NCBI GenBank assembly: GCA_025056835.1
Contig: JANWVS010000200.1
Span: 1 to 5,148, forward strand
Source of the DNA: Gemmataceae bacterium
GTDB lineage: Bacteria; Planctomycetota; Planctomycetia; Gemmatales; Gemmataceae
Reading direction: 5' to 3'
DNA: 5,148 bases
Positions 5,113 through 5,148 of the stretch are shown piece after piece. Position 1 is the stretch's first letter. Every line of letters starts with the position of its first letter. The notes below the pieces were generated by a model that had not been told where the DNA came from, did not search any database, and saw nothing but the letters and a program-made list of their open reading frames with translations. A program made the position numbers and the translations under genes.

Positions 5113-5148
5113 CGACTTGTCGTTCACCCAACCCCGGCTATTGTAAAC

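Larger units (their letters stand above)
4733..5148. other. Non-coding intergenic stretch at the right edge
   Basis: No convincing gene is seen in these 416 bases. Short open frames on the - strand (4769-4993 and 4906-5127) are Arg/Pro/Ser-rich, overlap each other, and show no family motif or good ribosome binding site. No tRNA T-loop (GGTTCGA-like) or other RNA-gene signature is recognised. What it does hold is a candidate promoter for the DUF1501 gene with repeats beside it, a seven-base T run at 4814-4820, and several GC-rich inverted repeats towards the edge, each listed separately. Confidence 0.6.

Noticed and set aside
4769..5127. Two small open frames on the - strand (74 and 73 residues), and a third frame ending near 4827 with an Ala/Lys/Glu-rich tail, considered as the decayed end of an upstream partner gene
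   Set aside because: No recognisable motif in any frame, they overlap each other and the inverted repeats, and no frame joins up convincingly even allowing a frameshift.
5117..5144. Possible + strand promoter TTGTCG-N16-TATTGT leading out of the window
   Set aside because: Each box matches only four of six positions, and no start codon or gene is visible before the edge to support it.

Overview
The window is GC-rich bacterial chromosome holding five protein-coding genes (one cut by the left edge) and one untranslated stretch of about 415 bases at the right edge. The best guess for the host is a member of the Planctomycetota. The main reason is the large Tat-exported DUF1501 protein, a family hugely expanded in that phylum. 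Support also comes from the scattered, mostly non-operonic layout and from a trpC that stands apart from other trp genes. This assignment is inference from gene content, not from a marker gene.

Left part (1-1414): the C-terminal end of a GcvT/YgfZ-type folate-binding protein runs in from the left on the + strand. It meets, tail to tail, a CPBP-family intramembrane protease gene on the - strand, and the two coding regions overlap by 82 bases. The protease has all three conserved CPBP motifs but carries an unusually long, acidic insertion between motifs 1 and 2. A TTG start with a good ribosome binding site fits it better than the longer open frame, which runs back through trpC.

Middle (1415-3299): only 36 bases separate the divergent starts of the protease gene and trpC (indole-3-glycerol-phosphate synthase). 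That gap holds an AT-rich core that reads as a -10 box on both strands. trpC is followed after 46 bases by tilS (tRNA(Ile)-lysidine synthetase, short form), probably in one transcript: a tryptophan-biosynthesis enzyme next to an essential tRNA-modifying enzyme.

Right part (3300-5148): a DUF1501 gene on the - strand converges on tilS. It encodes a twin-arginine-exported, alkaline-phosphatase-superfamily-like protein. Its usual planctomycete partner (DUF1549/DUF1553 cytochrome-type protein) is not visible next to it. The upstream non-coding stretch holds a candidate promoter with a perfect -35 box, a tandem 9-base repeat and a palindrome beside that box, and further GC-rich inverted repeats nearer the edge.

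I see no mobile element, CRISPR array, tRNA or rRNA, and no clear multi-gene novel system. The genes look like ordinary chromosomal genes. The observations most worth following are the symmetric divergent promoter, the repeat-decorated promoter of the DUF1501 gene, the structured right-hand intergenic region, and the CPBP insertion.
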